Shown piece after piece: positions 1-5,541 of a DNA stretch of 5,541 nt (within the stretch, counting starts at the first letter, position 1; the number at the start of each line of letters is the position of its first letter). Source of the DNA: CAZTHM01 sp041946825 (GTDB lineage: Bacteria; Acidobacteriota; Terriglobia; UBA7540); the NCBI GenBank assembly GCA_041946825.1, contig JBHGBD010000059.1, positions 1 to 5,541 of the forward strand, read 5' to 3'. The notes under the pieces were generated by a model, which saw only the letters and a list, made by a program, of their open reading frames with translations, did not search any database and was not told the DNA's origin. Both the position numbers and the translations under genes were made by a program.

Positions 1-63
1 AATGGTGTCAGGCCTCAACCGCCCGGCGTGGCCCCGGAGCGGGTGCATAATTCAGGTGTAACA
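1..63 (-). mobile_element. Possible end of an insertion sequence interrupting the methylase gene
   Basis: Read on the minus strand, the sequence from position 63 begins TGTTACACCTGAATTATGCA and no longer continues the DUF1156 protein. All three minus-strand frames hit a stop within about 50 bases (for example TGA at 54-52 and TGA at 17-15). The switch falls directly after the conserved 'K-x-x-AL' stretch of the methylase. A TGT terminus followed by a GAATTATGCACC-like stretch resembles the ends of IS21-type elements as I remember them. A second TGACACC, similar to the terminal TTACACC, occurs near position 6, which would fit the multiple short terminal repeats of that family. No transposase, second end or target duplication lies in the window, so the identification is inference. 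A recombination breakpoint or other rearrangement is the main alternative. Confidence 0.35.
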
Positions 64-819
64 GAGCGCTTGTTCTTTTCCCCTCTTTGTCGACAGTGAG
101 AATGAACGGACGAGAGGGAACTCAAGCCCACAGTTGGGTGCTTCGCAGCGTGCTGTCCGAGCCCATAGATATGCGACAGGCACCGCGCCATCCGGATCGG
201 GAGGGTAGAACTGAGCCAGTCTTCGGGCTGCCAGTTCGAGCACCTCCATCCCAGCACGCCGAAGCTCTTCAGCTAAGTTTGGTGACAAAGACCTCGGAAT
301 TCCCTCAAGCATGGTCTTCAAAATCAGACACGCCACGGGATTTAGGTCGCTCGCAAACACATCACAACCCAGTCGTAACGCCTCAAGGGGGATGGACCCA
401 CCCCCAGCGAATGGGTCCACAATCAGCGGAGCATCTTCGCCGTGCGCCGCTCTGACCAGTTCACGGGCCGTCTGCAAGAAGGCTGGGTTAAGAGACTTGT
501 CCCAATTCGACAACTCCGCGATGAATCGAAGGAGCGCATCCCTTAGCTCCTCATGACTGTCACCGGGCCGCCCAACTATGCCCGAAAGGAGTTCGCGGGC
601 GCGCGCCCGAAAGGCGTCAGGGCACGCAGAGTCGCAGGGATCCGGCACGAGGAGCGCCAGTAGCATCGCCCGGCATGCGGCTAGGGGCCGCCGAGCCCAC
701 CAAAGATGGAGTGTCGACGGGTGACCGTGGCGGATCGACTTCTCTCTGACCGAGTGCTTGGAGACCTTAGCAATTGGGAAATCGACTTCCGCCAGCCTCT
801 TGCATTCACGAGGGATCAT
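52..819 (-). CDS. DUF1156 adenine-type DNA methylase, N-terminal fragment (truncated, probable pseudogene)
   Basis: The 255-residue product is clearly the beginning of a DUF1156 DNA methylase, a family normally around 900-1000 residues, so roughly three quarters is missing. Visible features are the family N-terminus (KRLAEVDFPI, residues 7-16), the signature REKSIRHGH followed by LHLWWARRPLAACRA (residues 25-51), and SAM-binding motif I DPFAGGGS (135-142). An acidic motif, ASDLNP, lies at 156-161, with D158 likely contacting SAM. The first half of a zinc-binding knuckle is C225 and C230. The catalytic DPPY-type motif expected later is absent, so this fragment should not methylate DNA by itself. 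The frame leaves homologous sequence after residue 252 and stops at TGA 54-52, inside what looks like an IS end. The start is supported by a 4-base ATGA overlap with the upstream gene and a GGAG seven bases before the ATG. In an intact locus this enzyme would modify host DNA as the self mark. Confidence 0.85.
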   Translation of the reverse strand: MIPRECKRLAEVDFPIAKVSKHSVREKSIRHGHPSTLHLWWARRPLAACRAMLLALLVPDPCDSACPDAFRARARELLSGIVGRPGDSHEELRDALLRFIAELSNWDKSLNPAFLQTARELVRAAHGEDAPLIVDPFAGGGSIPLEALRLGCDVFASDLNPVACLILKTMLEGIPRSLSPNLAEELRRAGMEVLELAARRLAQFYPPDPDGAVPVAYLWARTARCEAPNCGLEFPLVRSFSLSTKRGKEQALCYT

Positions 820-1838
820 GCTGCGGCTCCACGCCTCCTCTGACGTTTCTTCATCTTGCTCTTGTACCCCGCGACGGCAGCTTCTACCTCGGCCGGAGAA
901 AGCCGCTTGATGAATGCGACGACATCGTGCGAGTACTTCACGAGTACGCCTTCGGCGGCCTTCCAGCAGTACTCCGGTTTCGATTTGAGACCATACTCGG
1001 AGAGAATCGCCTGCAACACGAATGACGTGAATTTCCGGCCATGCAGGTTGCCGATTCGCTCCACAACATCTCGCGCCCGGAGGGGGTGGGTCACGTTGGG
1101 GTCTGCCGTCCGTGTGACAACCAGCGGGCCTGATTCATCGGTCTGGGCCTGAACTCCCACCACAACATCGGCTCGCTCGATCTTCTTTGTGGATTCCAGT
1201 TTCACGGAAAACACAGTCAAGAACCTCGCGGTGTCTGCGCCCGCGGTCTCAAGTTCTTCGGTAGATTTGGCTAGTTCAGTCAAGAACTGGCGCACTGCGG
1301 CGCTCGTTTCCTTGCTCGTTGCTGGCTGCTTCGCGATGTATTGAATCGGGTCGATGGGCGGCTCCAACCCAAGGGGAAGCAGGTGCCATGTGATCTCATC
1401 CGCCAGTCTGACACTGAAGGCGTACTCGAAGAGATCTTTCAGATTGACGATGCTCGTCTGTGCGAGCGCGTAGATGATGGACCCGAAGCCTGCCGCATTG
1501 TAGAAATGGACGGCGTTGTCCCGGTAGATGCTGAGCATCTCCAGATTCCGCCTGATGGGCAGGGGCGGTGTTTTCGAAGGGAACAGCGCCTCTGCCCGGC
1601 TGATTGCGTCCTTCAACGAGAGAGTCCGGTAGGGCTCCTTCCGCTTCTTGGGATAGTAGATGGATCGGCCCTTTTTCGAGAGAAGCGCCTTCAAAGCCAA
1701 TTCCCACGCGTTGAGCAGCAGGATGACGAAGCACTCGTCGCGGTACTCGATCCGCGGCTTGTTGTAGATCTCGATGGCCGCCAGCAACGCGGCCTTCGCG
1801 TTGTGGAGCAGGTGCCGGTAAGACCCACGGTAGTTCAT
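816..1838 (-). CDS. DUF3644 family protein with HEPN-like R-x4-H motif, candidate RNase effector
   Basis: The 340-residue product matches the DUF3644 family in its N-terminal ~145 residues: a helix with AKAALLAAIEIYNKP (14-28), a hydrophobic helix with LLNAWELALKA (41-51), a 'SIYY' stretch near 59-62, and LRRNLE-like DNA at 95-100. Next comes YRDNAVHF (105-112), where R106 and H111 form the R-x4-H arrangement typical of HEPN ribonucleases. A variable linker leads to a second conserved block (252-312, RARDVVERIGNLHGRKFTSF followed by PEYCWKA). This block resembles a winged-helix module, and a very basic tail follows (326-340). There is no signal peptide or membrane segment, so it is cytoplasmic. 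It overlaps the helicase stop and the methylase start by 4 bases each (ATGA), implying coupled expression. The family has no settled function. An RNA-cleaving abortive-infection role is inferred from the HEPN-like motif and the position inside a defence operon. Family assignment is firm; activity is not. Confidence 0.85.
   Translation of the reverse strand: MNYRGSYRHLLHNAKAALLAAIEIYNKPRIEYRDECFVILLLNAWELALKALLSKKGRSIYYPKKRKEPYRTLSLKDAISRAEALFPSKTPPLPIRRNLEMLSIYRDNAVHFYNAAGFGSIIYALAQTSIVNLKDLFEYAFSVRLADEITWHLLPLGLEPPIDPIQYIAKQPATSKETSAAVRQFLTELAKSTEELETAGADTARFLTVFSVKLESTKKIERADVVVGVQAQTDESGPLVVTRTADPNVTHPLRARDVVERIGNLHGRKFTSFVLQAILSEYGLKSKPEYCWKAAEGVLVKYSHDVVAFIKRLSPAEVEAAVAGYKSKMKKRQRRRGAAA
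820..840 (-). promoter_or_regulatory. Ribosome binding site and coupled start of the methylase fragment
   Basis: On the minus strand GAGGAGG (840-834) and GGAG (830-827) precede the ATG at 819-817. The nearer GGAG is seven bases away, a normal Shine-Dalgarno spacing. The ATG shares bases with the TGA of the DUF3644 gene (ATGA, 819-816), so translation can also restart from the terminating ribosome. This supports the chosen methylase start, which also agrees with the family's usual N-terminus. Confidence 0.6.
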
Positions 1839-4800
1839 GGCTCTCGTTTTCCTCCCTCGCCGGCCAGAGAGTCCACGTCGAGCCGGTAGTGCTCCACCTT
1901 CGTGATCTCCTGCCAGTTGAACCGGGCCGGGTCCTTGACAGGCGCCTCCAGCTTCGGCTCCGCCTTGCAGTTGGTGACCACATACAGCCAGTAGCAGTCG
2001 CGCCGATCCTCGGCCACGCGGCGCTCGTTCGGTGTCAGCAGGACGCTGCCGGTGGGCGCGCCTATGCCCTTCACCTCGATGAGGCGCAGTTCGCCGGAGT
2101 TGAGATCGATGCTCGTGAGGTCGTAACCAAGGTCCTTCTCGTGGACGTCGTAAACCGTCCTGCCCTGGCTGCGCTCGTACTCCTCCGCAACCCGCATTGC
2201 GGTGGCTTCCACCTCGGGATCGGGCTTCAGCCGGCGGATCTCGGGCTGGTCCTGGTCAGGGTGCGGCAGGACCAGGACGCTGGCCATCCACTCCACGCCC
2301 TGCAAGGTCAACGACCGTTCCTGCTCCAGTTCCATGCGCCGGCGGTCCCGGCGTTGAAGCAATTCCTGGTGCCGCGCCTCGGCTTGGGCCAGCAGGCCCT
2401 TGGCGCCTTCCTCGCCGCGGTCAAGCGCTTCGGCGAACCGGCCGATCGTCTCGTCGGCCTTCTGGAGCAGTTCCGTCAGGGAGAGCTCCACATGGGCGGC
2501 CACTCGTTCGACTTCGGCCAGGCGCTCCCGCCGCACTTCCTCTAACAGCGGTTGCAAGGCCGTTTCGTGCAACCAGTGTTCGGGGGCCGGCGCCAGCGCA
2601 ACGGCTGGTAGCGGATCGGGAACCAGCCCGGGTTGGAGGTTTCCCAGAACGCCGAAGTCCTCTAGCCGCGGTGGCTCCCCCTCCCTGAGTTCGACCGCGA
2701 AGAGGCGTTCGTGGGCGACGTGTCCCAGGCCGTCCACCACGCGGGCCCGGCAGAAATCGATGCGCGCCGGCTTCGGATGAGCGAGGGAGTAGAAGCAAGC
2801 GCCTTGCCGGAAGCACTCCTGCCCCTGCTGGAGCATCTGGAGGCGCACGGCTTCAAACAGTGGATGCCCCGGCGTCACCCACTCCAGGTTCTTCGACTCG
2901 GCGGTGGCTCGGTCCGTGGAACACCGGGGATAGCGCGAGGCGATCTGGCCATACCGCCAATACGGTTCGCGCTCATGGCGGCGCAGAACGTTCGGCGTCG
3001 TGCCGGTGATGTCGAAAGTGTGATGCGACTCCTGCACCGGCCTGAGATTCAGGGAGACGAAGATAGCGGACTCCCGAAGGAACCTCGCGATGGATTCGGG
3101 GACTACGCGCCGCTCCTGGGCCCGCGCGCGCCGCTCGATGAGCATCTCCAGGTTCAGGTTGCGCGTCGCCAGGCCTTCGAGGGCGTTCCGGCAGATCGAG
3201 CGGAAGTGGTCCTCTTCGACGTTGCGGAGCAGGCGGTCTTCCAGGTCGGCATCGCCGAGCTTGCCGGCATAGTAGTCCCGCAAGACTCGCTCGACATGTG
3301 CCGCCGGGAGCACCTCGCCGACGACATTGAAGACCGAGTCGTCGTCGAGCGCGTCCCGGATCTCTTGCAGCTTTTCGTGCAGCTTGCGAAGCACCTGGCC
3401 TTCGATTGTGTTGGTGGCGACGAAGTTGAAGATCAGGCAATCCTCAAGCTGGCCGTAGCGATGAATCCTGCCCATGCGCTGTTCGAGCCGGTTCGGATTC
3501 CAGGGGATGTCGTAGTTGAAGAGAATGTGGCAGCACTGGAGGTTGATACCTTCGCCGGCCGCCTCGGTCGCCACCAGGATCTGAATGGCGCCGTCGCGGA
3601 ACTGCTGCTCCGCATGGAGGCGCGTGCCCTCCTCTTCGCGGCTGCCGGGCTTCATGCCGCCGTGGATGCAGCCCACTTGGAAACCCCACTCGCGCAACCG
3701 CTTCATGAGGTAGTCGAGGGTGTCCTTAAACTCGGTGAAGATGAGGAGCCGCTTCTGGGGGTCCTCGTAAAACCCGTGGCATTCCAGAAGACTTTTCAGC
3801 TTCGAGAGTTTCGCCTCGGCGTTCGAGTTTGCGAGATCCTGTGCGCGTGCGGCGAAGGTGCGGAGTTCCTGAATTTCCTCGCGAACCTGAGTAGGATTCT
3901 GCGCCAGCGTGATGGAAGCTAGTTGCTCCTCCAGCCGCTCCCGGTCGGAGTCTTCCATCTCCTCCAGTTCCTCCGGCGAGGGAAAGTCGCGAAGGAAATC
4001 GGTAGGGAGATCGCGGCTCACCTCCTGCGCGCGCCGAAGCTTCTCCTCGAGGCGGGCTGCCCTCTTTTCCAGGGATCTCTGAAGCGCAAAGCTGGAGGAG
4101 GCGAGCCTCCGCTGGAAGAGCGACATCAGGAAGCCCACGGCGCGGGCACGGGGATCGTCACCCACGCCGGCGGCTTTCGCGCTCTCACGCTTCACGAAGC
4201 GGGTGATGTCCCGGTAGACTTCGAACTCTGGGCCGTCGATGCGGAAGTCAGCCGTGTGAGGGATGCGCTTGGTGAAGATCTTCTTGCAGACCCATGTGCC
4301 GTTGGGCTCGCGATGGGGGAAGTAGACCATCGCTTCCTTAGTTCGGCGCAGGTAGAAGGGAGCCCGCCGCCGGTCCATCGCCTCGCGGATCGACTTCACA
4401 TCGGCGAAGACATCCGCGTCCAGTAACTGAAGAAAGAAAGAGAAATTTTCCGGATCGCCGCGGTGAGGTGTCGCCGTGAGCAGAAGGAGATGGTCGGAAG
4501 TGTCGCGAAGGAGTTCGCCGAGCCGGTAGCGCTGCGTCTTGTGTTCGGAGTCGGCCGCCGACATTCGGTGCGACTCGTCGACGATCACCAGCTCCCAGTG
4601 GACTTGGCGCAAGCCGGGGAGGATGTCCGTGCGCTTTGCGAGGTCGAGCGAGGTGATGATCTGGCGGTGCTCGAGCCACTGATTGACGCCGAACTGTTCC
4701 CGTATGTCCCCGCCCTTGAGAACCAGGAACTTCTCGTCGAACTTCTCCTTCATCTCCCGCTGCCACTGAAATGTGAGGTTGGCGGGGCAGACAATCAAAA

Positions 4801-5260
4801 TCCGGTCACACAACCCACGCAATTTCAGCTCGCGAACCAGTAGCCCGGCCATGATGGTCTTGCCGGCGCCCGCGTCGTCGGCCAAGAGGAAGCGGACTCG
4901 CGGCGCTTTCAGTAGATGGTCATAGACAGCCTCAAGCTGGTGAGGCAGCGGATCTACCCGCGAGATGGAGAGGCCGAAATATGGGTCGAATTCATAAGCG
5001 ATGCCAAGCGCATAGGCCTGGATTCCGAGGCGCAGTAAGTTGGGATCGCCGTCGAAGGAGCGGACGGACTCGACGACTCGCAGCAGCTTGAATTCGTCGG
5101 GCGTGAGTGTTACGCGTCGGAACTGCTGTGTTCGGCTTCCGACCAAACCGAGGATCCAGGTGCCCGGCGCGCTCTGGCGCACCGTCTCCACTTGCATCGG
5201 CTCGCTGAACAGCGGGCCGACCAGAAGCTGCCCTTCCCGGACTGTAGGTTCATCACCCAT
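1835..5260 (-). CDS. SNF2/RapA-type DEAD-like helicase with C-terminal DUF3883 (PD-(D/E)xK-like) domain, defence-associated
   Basis: The 1141-residue protein is a superfamily 2 DNA translocase of the SNF2/RapA group. Lobe 1 has the PHQ motif (106-108), Walker A DDAGAGKT (128-135), motif Ia CPANLTFQWQ (158-167), DESH box (228-231) and motif III LTATPHR (261-267). Lobe 2 has LLIFTEFKDT (505-514), HGGM (533-536), ATEAAGEGINLQ (564-575) and motif VI QRMGRIHRYGQ (594-604). All core ATPase residues look intact. A charged, probably coiled-coil insertion lies between the lobes (about 390-470) and a second coiled coil at about 905-985. The C-terminus (about 1018-1100) is a DUF3883 domain with GYDL (D1047) and IEVKG (E1062, K1064), the D...ExK pattern of restriction-nuclease folds. 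This architecture is typical of helicases encoded beside DUF1156 methylases and DUF499 ATPases (Hma-type loci). The start ATG follows an in-frame TAA without another ATG between; the ribosome site is weak. DrmD of DISARM is a related alternative. Confidence 0.92.
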   Translation of the reverse strand: MGDEPTVREGQLLVGPLFSEPMQVETVRQSAPGTWILGLVGSRTQQFRRVTLTPDEFKLLRVVESVRSFDGDPNLLRLGIQAYALGIAYEFDPYFGLSISRVDPLPHQLEAVYDHLLKAPRVRFLLADDAGAGKTIMAGLLVRELKLRGLCDRILIVCPANLTFQWQREMKEKFDEKFLVLKGGDIREQFGVNQWLEHRQIITSLDLAKRTDILPGLRQVHWELVIVDESHRMSAADSEHKTQRYRLGELLRDTSDHLLLLTATPHRGDPENFSFFLQLLDADVFADVKSIREAMDRRRAPFYLRRTKEAMVYFPHREPNGTWVCKKIFTKRIPHTADFRIDGPEFEVYRDITRFVKRESAKAAGVGDDPRARAVGFLMSLFQRRLASSSFALQRSLEKRAARLEEKLRRAQEVSRDLPTDFLRDFPSPEELEEMEDSDRERLEEQLASITLAQNPTQVREEIQELRTFAARAQDLANSNAEAKLSKLKSLLECHGFYEDPQKRLLIFTEFKDTLDYLMKRLREWGFQVGCIHGGMKPGSREEEGTRLHAEQQFRDGAIQILVATEAAGEGINLQCCHILFNYDIPWNPNRLEQRMGRIHRYGQLEDCLIFNFVATNTIEGQVLRKLHEKLQEIRDALDDDSVFNVVGEVLPAAHVERVLRDYYAGKLGDADLEDRLLRNVEEDHFRSICRNALEGLATRNLNLEMLIERRARAQERRVVPESIARFLRESAIFVSLNLRPVQESHHTFDITGTTPNVLRRHEREPYWRYGQIASRYPRCSTDRATAESKNLEWVTPGHPLFEAVRLQMLQQGQECFRQGACFYSLAHPKPARIDFCRARVVDGLGHVAHERLFAVELREGEPPRLEDFGVLGNLQPGLVPDPLPAVALAPAPEHWLHETALQPLLEEVRRERLAEVERVAAHVELSLTELLQKADETIGRFAEALDRGEEGAKGLLAQAEARHQELLQRRDRRRMELEQERSLTLQGVEWMASVLVLPHPDQDQPEIRRLKPDPEVEATAMRVAEEYERSQGRTVYDVHEKDLGYDLTSIDLNSGELRLIEVKGIGAPTGSVLLTPNERRVAEDRRDCYWLYVVTNCKAEPKLEAPVKDPARFNWQEITKVEHYRLDVDSLAGEGGKREP
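1839..1860 (-). promoter_or_regulatory. Ribosome binding site of the DUF3644 gene
   Basis: The minus strand reads AGGGAGG (1857-1851) twelve bases before the ATG at 1838-1836, a purine-rich but rather distant Shine-Dalgarno. Because the ATG overlaps the helicase TGA (ATGA, 1838-1835), termination-reinitiation coupling probably contributes. There is no room for a separate promoter other than inside the helicase coding sequence. Confidence 0.5.
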
Positions 5261-5275
5261 CTTGCTTGCAAATGA

Positions 5276-5312
5276 ATGCCAAAGTGTAATTTATCGGAAT
5301 TTGAGGTGTCGT
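5276..5312 (-). promoter_or_regulatory. Possible weak promoter for the operon
   Basis: This AT-rich patch on the minus strand, just upstream of the helicase, contains TACACT (5288-5283, four of six matches to a sigma-70 -10 box). ACGACA (5312-5307, four of six to a -35 box) lies 18 bases before it. Transcription would start about 15 bases before the ATG, giving a very short leader, which agrees with the lack of a clear Shine-Dalgarno before position 5260. Both boxes are degenerate, so this is only the best candidate in the upstream region. Confidence 0.2.
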
Positions 5313-5431
5313 GGAGAGGGGCGAATAAACCGGCGCATCTTGTTGGGCCGTCGGCGAACTGAGCCGGTGGTGGCGCGATGCGGAGCCATGCGTCGAGTTA
5401 GCATCATCCCTATTGATTCCCAGCCTAGAAT

Positions 5432-5505
5432 TTCCACAGGCATCCACAGGCCGGAACCGGTCAAGCACTCAATCTTCTGTGTGAAGAATCGGATCGCCTG
5501 TGGAA
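5432..5505. repeat. Three copies of a GCCTGTGGA motif upstream of the operon
   Basis: TTCCACAGGC (5432-5441) is followed immediately by ATCCACAGGC (5442-5451), a tandem pair differing at one base. The exact reverse complement GCCTGTGGAA occurs at 5496-5505, giving a perfect 10-base inverted repeat with a 54-base spacer. GGAACCGG also occurs twice in direct orientation (5453-5460 and 5502-5509), so the two arms share a composite pattern. The cluster lies about 170-245 bases before the helicase start in otherwise gene-free sequence. It could be an operator, a recombination or attachment remnant, or chance. The TCCACA core is reminiscent of DnaA-box sequences but lacks the full TTATCCACA consensus. 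No other gene or RNA is visible between 5261 and 5541. Confidence 0.45.
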
Positions 5506-5541
5506 CCGGATTCGCCTAATCTTCGCCATGGTAGAATCGCG

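Noticed and set aside
52..54. Stop codon readthrough or frameshift restoring the full methylase
   Set aside because: None of the three frames downstream of position 63 resembles the DUF1156 continuation, and all reach stops or the window edge quickly.
1341..2545. Plus-strand open frames opposite the DUF3644 gene and the helicase C-terminus
   Set aside because: They are shadows of the minus-strand genes, with no motif and no convincing ribosome binding site.
2711..3922. A 403-codon open frame on the plus strand, followed directly by another of 167 codons (3923-4426)
   Set aside because: Both lie wholly antisense to the motif-rich helicase gene. Their translations show no recognisable domain, and such long mirror frames are expected opposite GC-rich coding DNA.
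1835..5260. Assignment of the helicase as DrmD of class 1 DISARM
   Set aside because: Helicase type and an adjacent methylase are similar. However, the methylase is DUF1156 rather than the DrmMI type, and no drmA, drmB or drmC is present in the window.
5432..5451. DnaA boxes or a replication origin
   Set aside because: Only the TCCACA core matches. The full nine-base consensus is absent, there is no AT-rich unwinding element, and no replication gene is nearby.
5253..5468. A 71-codon minus-strand frame with a GTG start that overlaps the helicase start by 8 bases
   Set aside because: The product is low in hydrophobic structure and rich in S, P, H and R, has no clear Shine-Dalgarno, and spans the likely promoter. 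It looks non-coding.
5040..5519. A plus-strand frame across the helicase start and upstream region, ending at 5519
   Set aside because: Most of it is antisense to the helicase N-terminus. The part beyond 5260 shows no domain or usable start signal.
5461..5529. A 22-codon minus-strand ORF beginning MAKIRR, a possible leader peptide
   Set aside because: There is no ribosome binding site and no attenuator-like hairpin follows. Its sequence is largely formed by the repeat arms.

Overview
The window is a compact cluster of three co-oriented genes, all on the minus strand. In transcription order they are: a large SNF2/RapA-type helicase with a C-terminal DUF3883 nuclease-like domain (5260 to 1835), a DUF3644 protein with a HEPN-type R-x4-H motif (1838 to 816), and the N-terminal quarter of a DUF1156 DNA methylase (819 to 52). 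Both gene junctions are 4-base ATGA overlaps, so the three are almost certainly one translationally coupled operon. The DNA is GC-rich and starts are ATG with recognisable Shine-Dalgarno sequences inside the operon. This fits a bacterium of fairly high GC, but I see nothing that fixes the phylum.

A DUF3883 helicase paired with a DUF1156 methylase is the signature of the helicase-methylase-ATPase defence loci. As I recall, PADLOC calls these Hma, and their third core gene is a DUF499 ATPase. The DUF3644/HEPN gene sits between two core genes, as an embedded accessory gene would. The simplest reading is an anti-phage, R-M-like module: the methylase would mark self DNA, the helicase/nuclease would act on foreign DNA, and the HEPN protein is a candidate RNase effector. 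The functional model is inference; the domain assignments rest on motifs visible in the translations.

Region by region. Positions 1-63 look unlike the methylase and resemble the end of an insertion sequence; the methylase reading frame stops nine bases after entering it. Positions 64-819 hold the methylase N-terminus, with the SAM-binding motif but not the catalytic DPPY-type motif, which lies in the missing part. Positions 816-1838 are the DUF3644 gene and 1835-5260 the helicase. Positions 5261-5541 are non-coding as far as I can tell. They contain a possible weak promoter just before the helicase and three copies of a GCCTGTGGA motif (two tandem, one inverted). No RNA gene, CRISPR array or convincing terminator is visible. 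The expected DUF499 ATPase is not in the window; if present it lies beyond position 1, on the far side of the suspected insertion.
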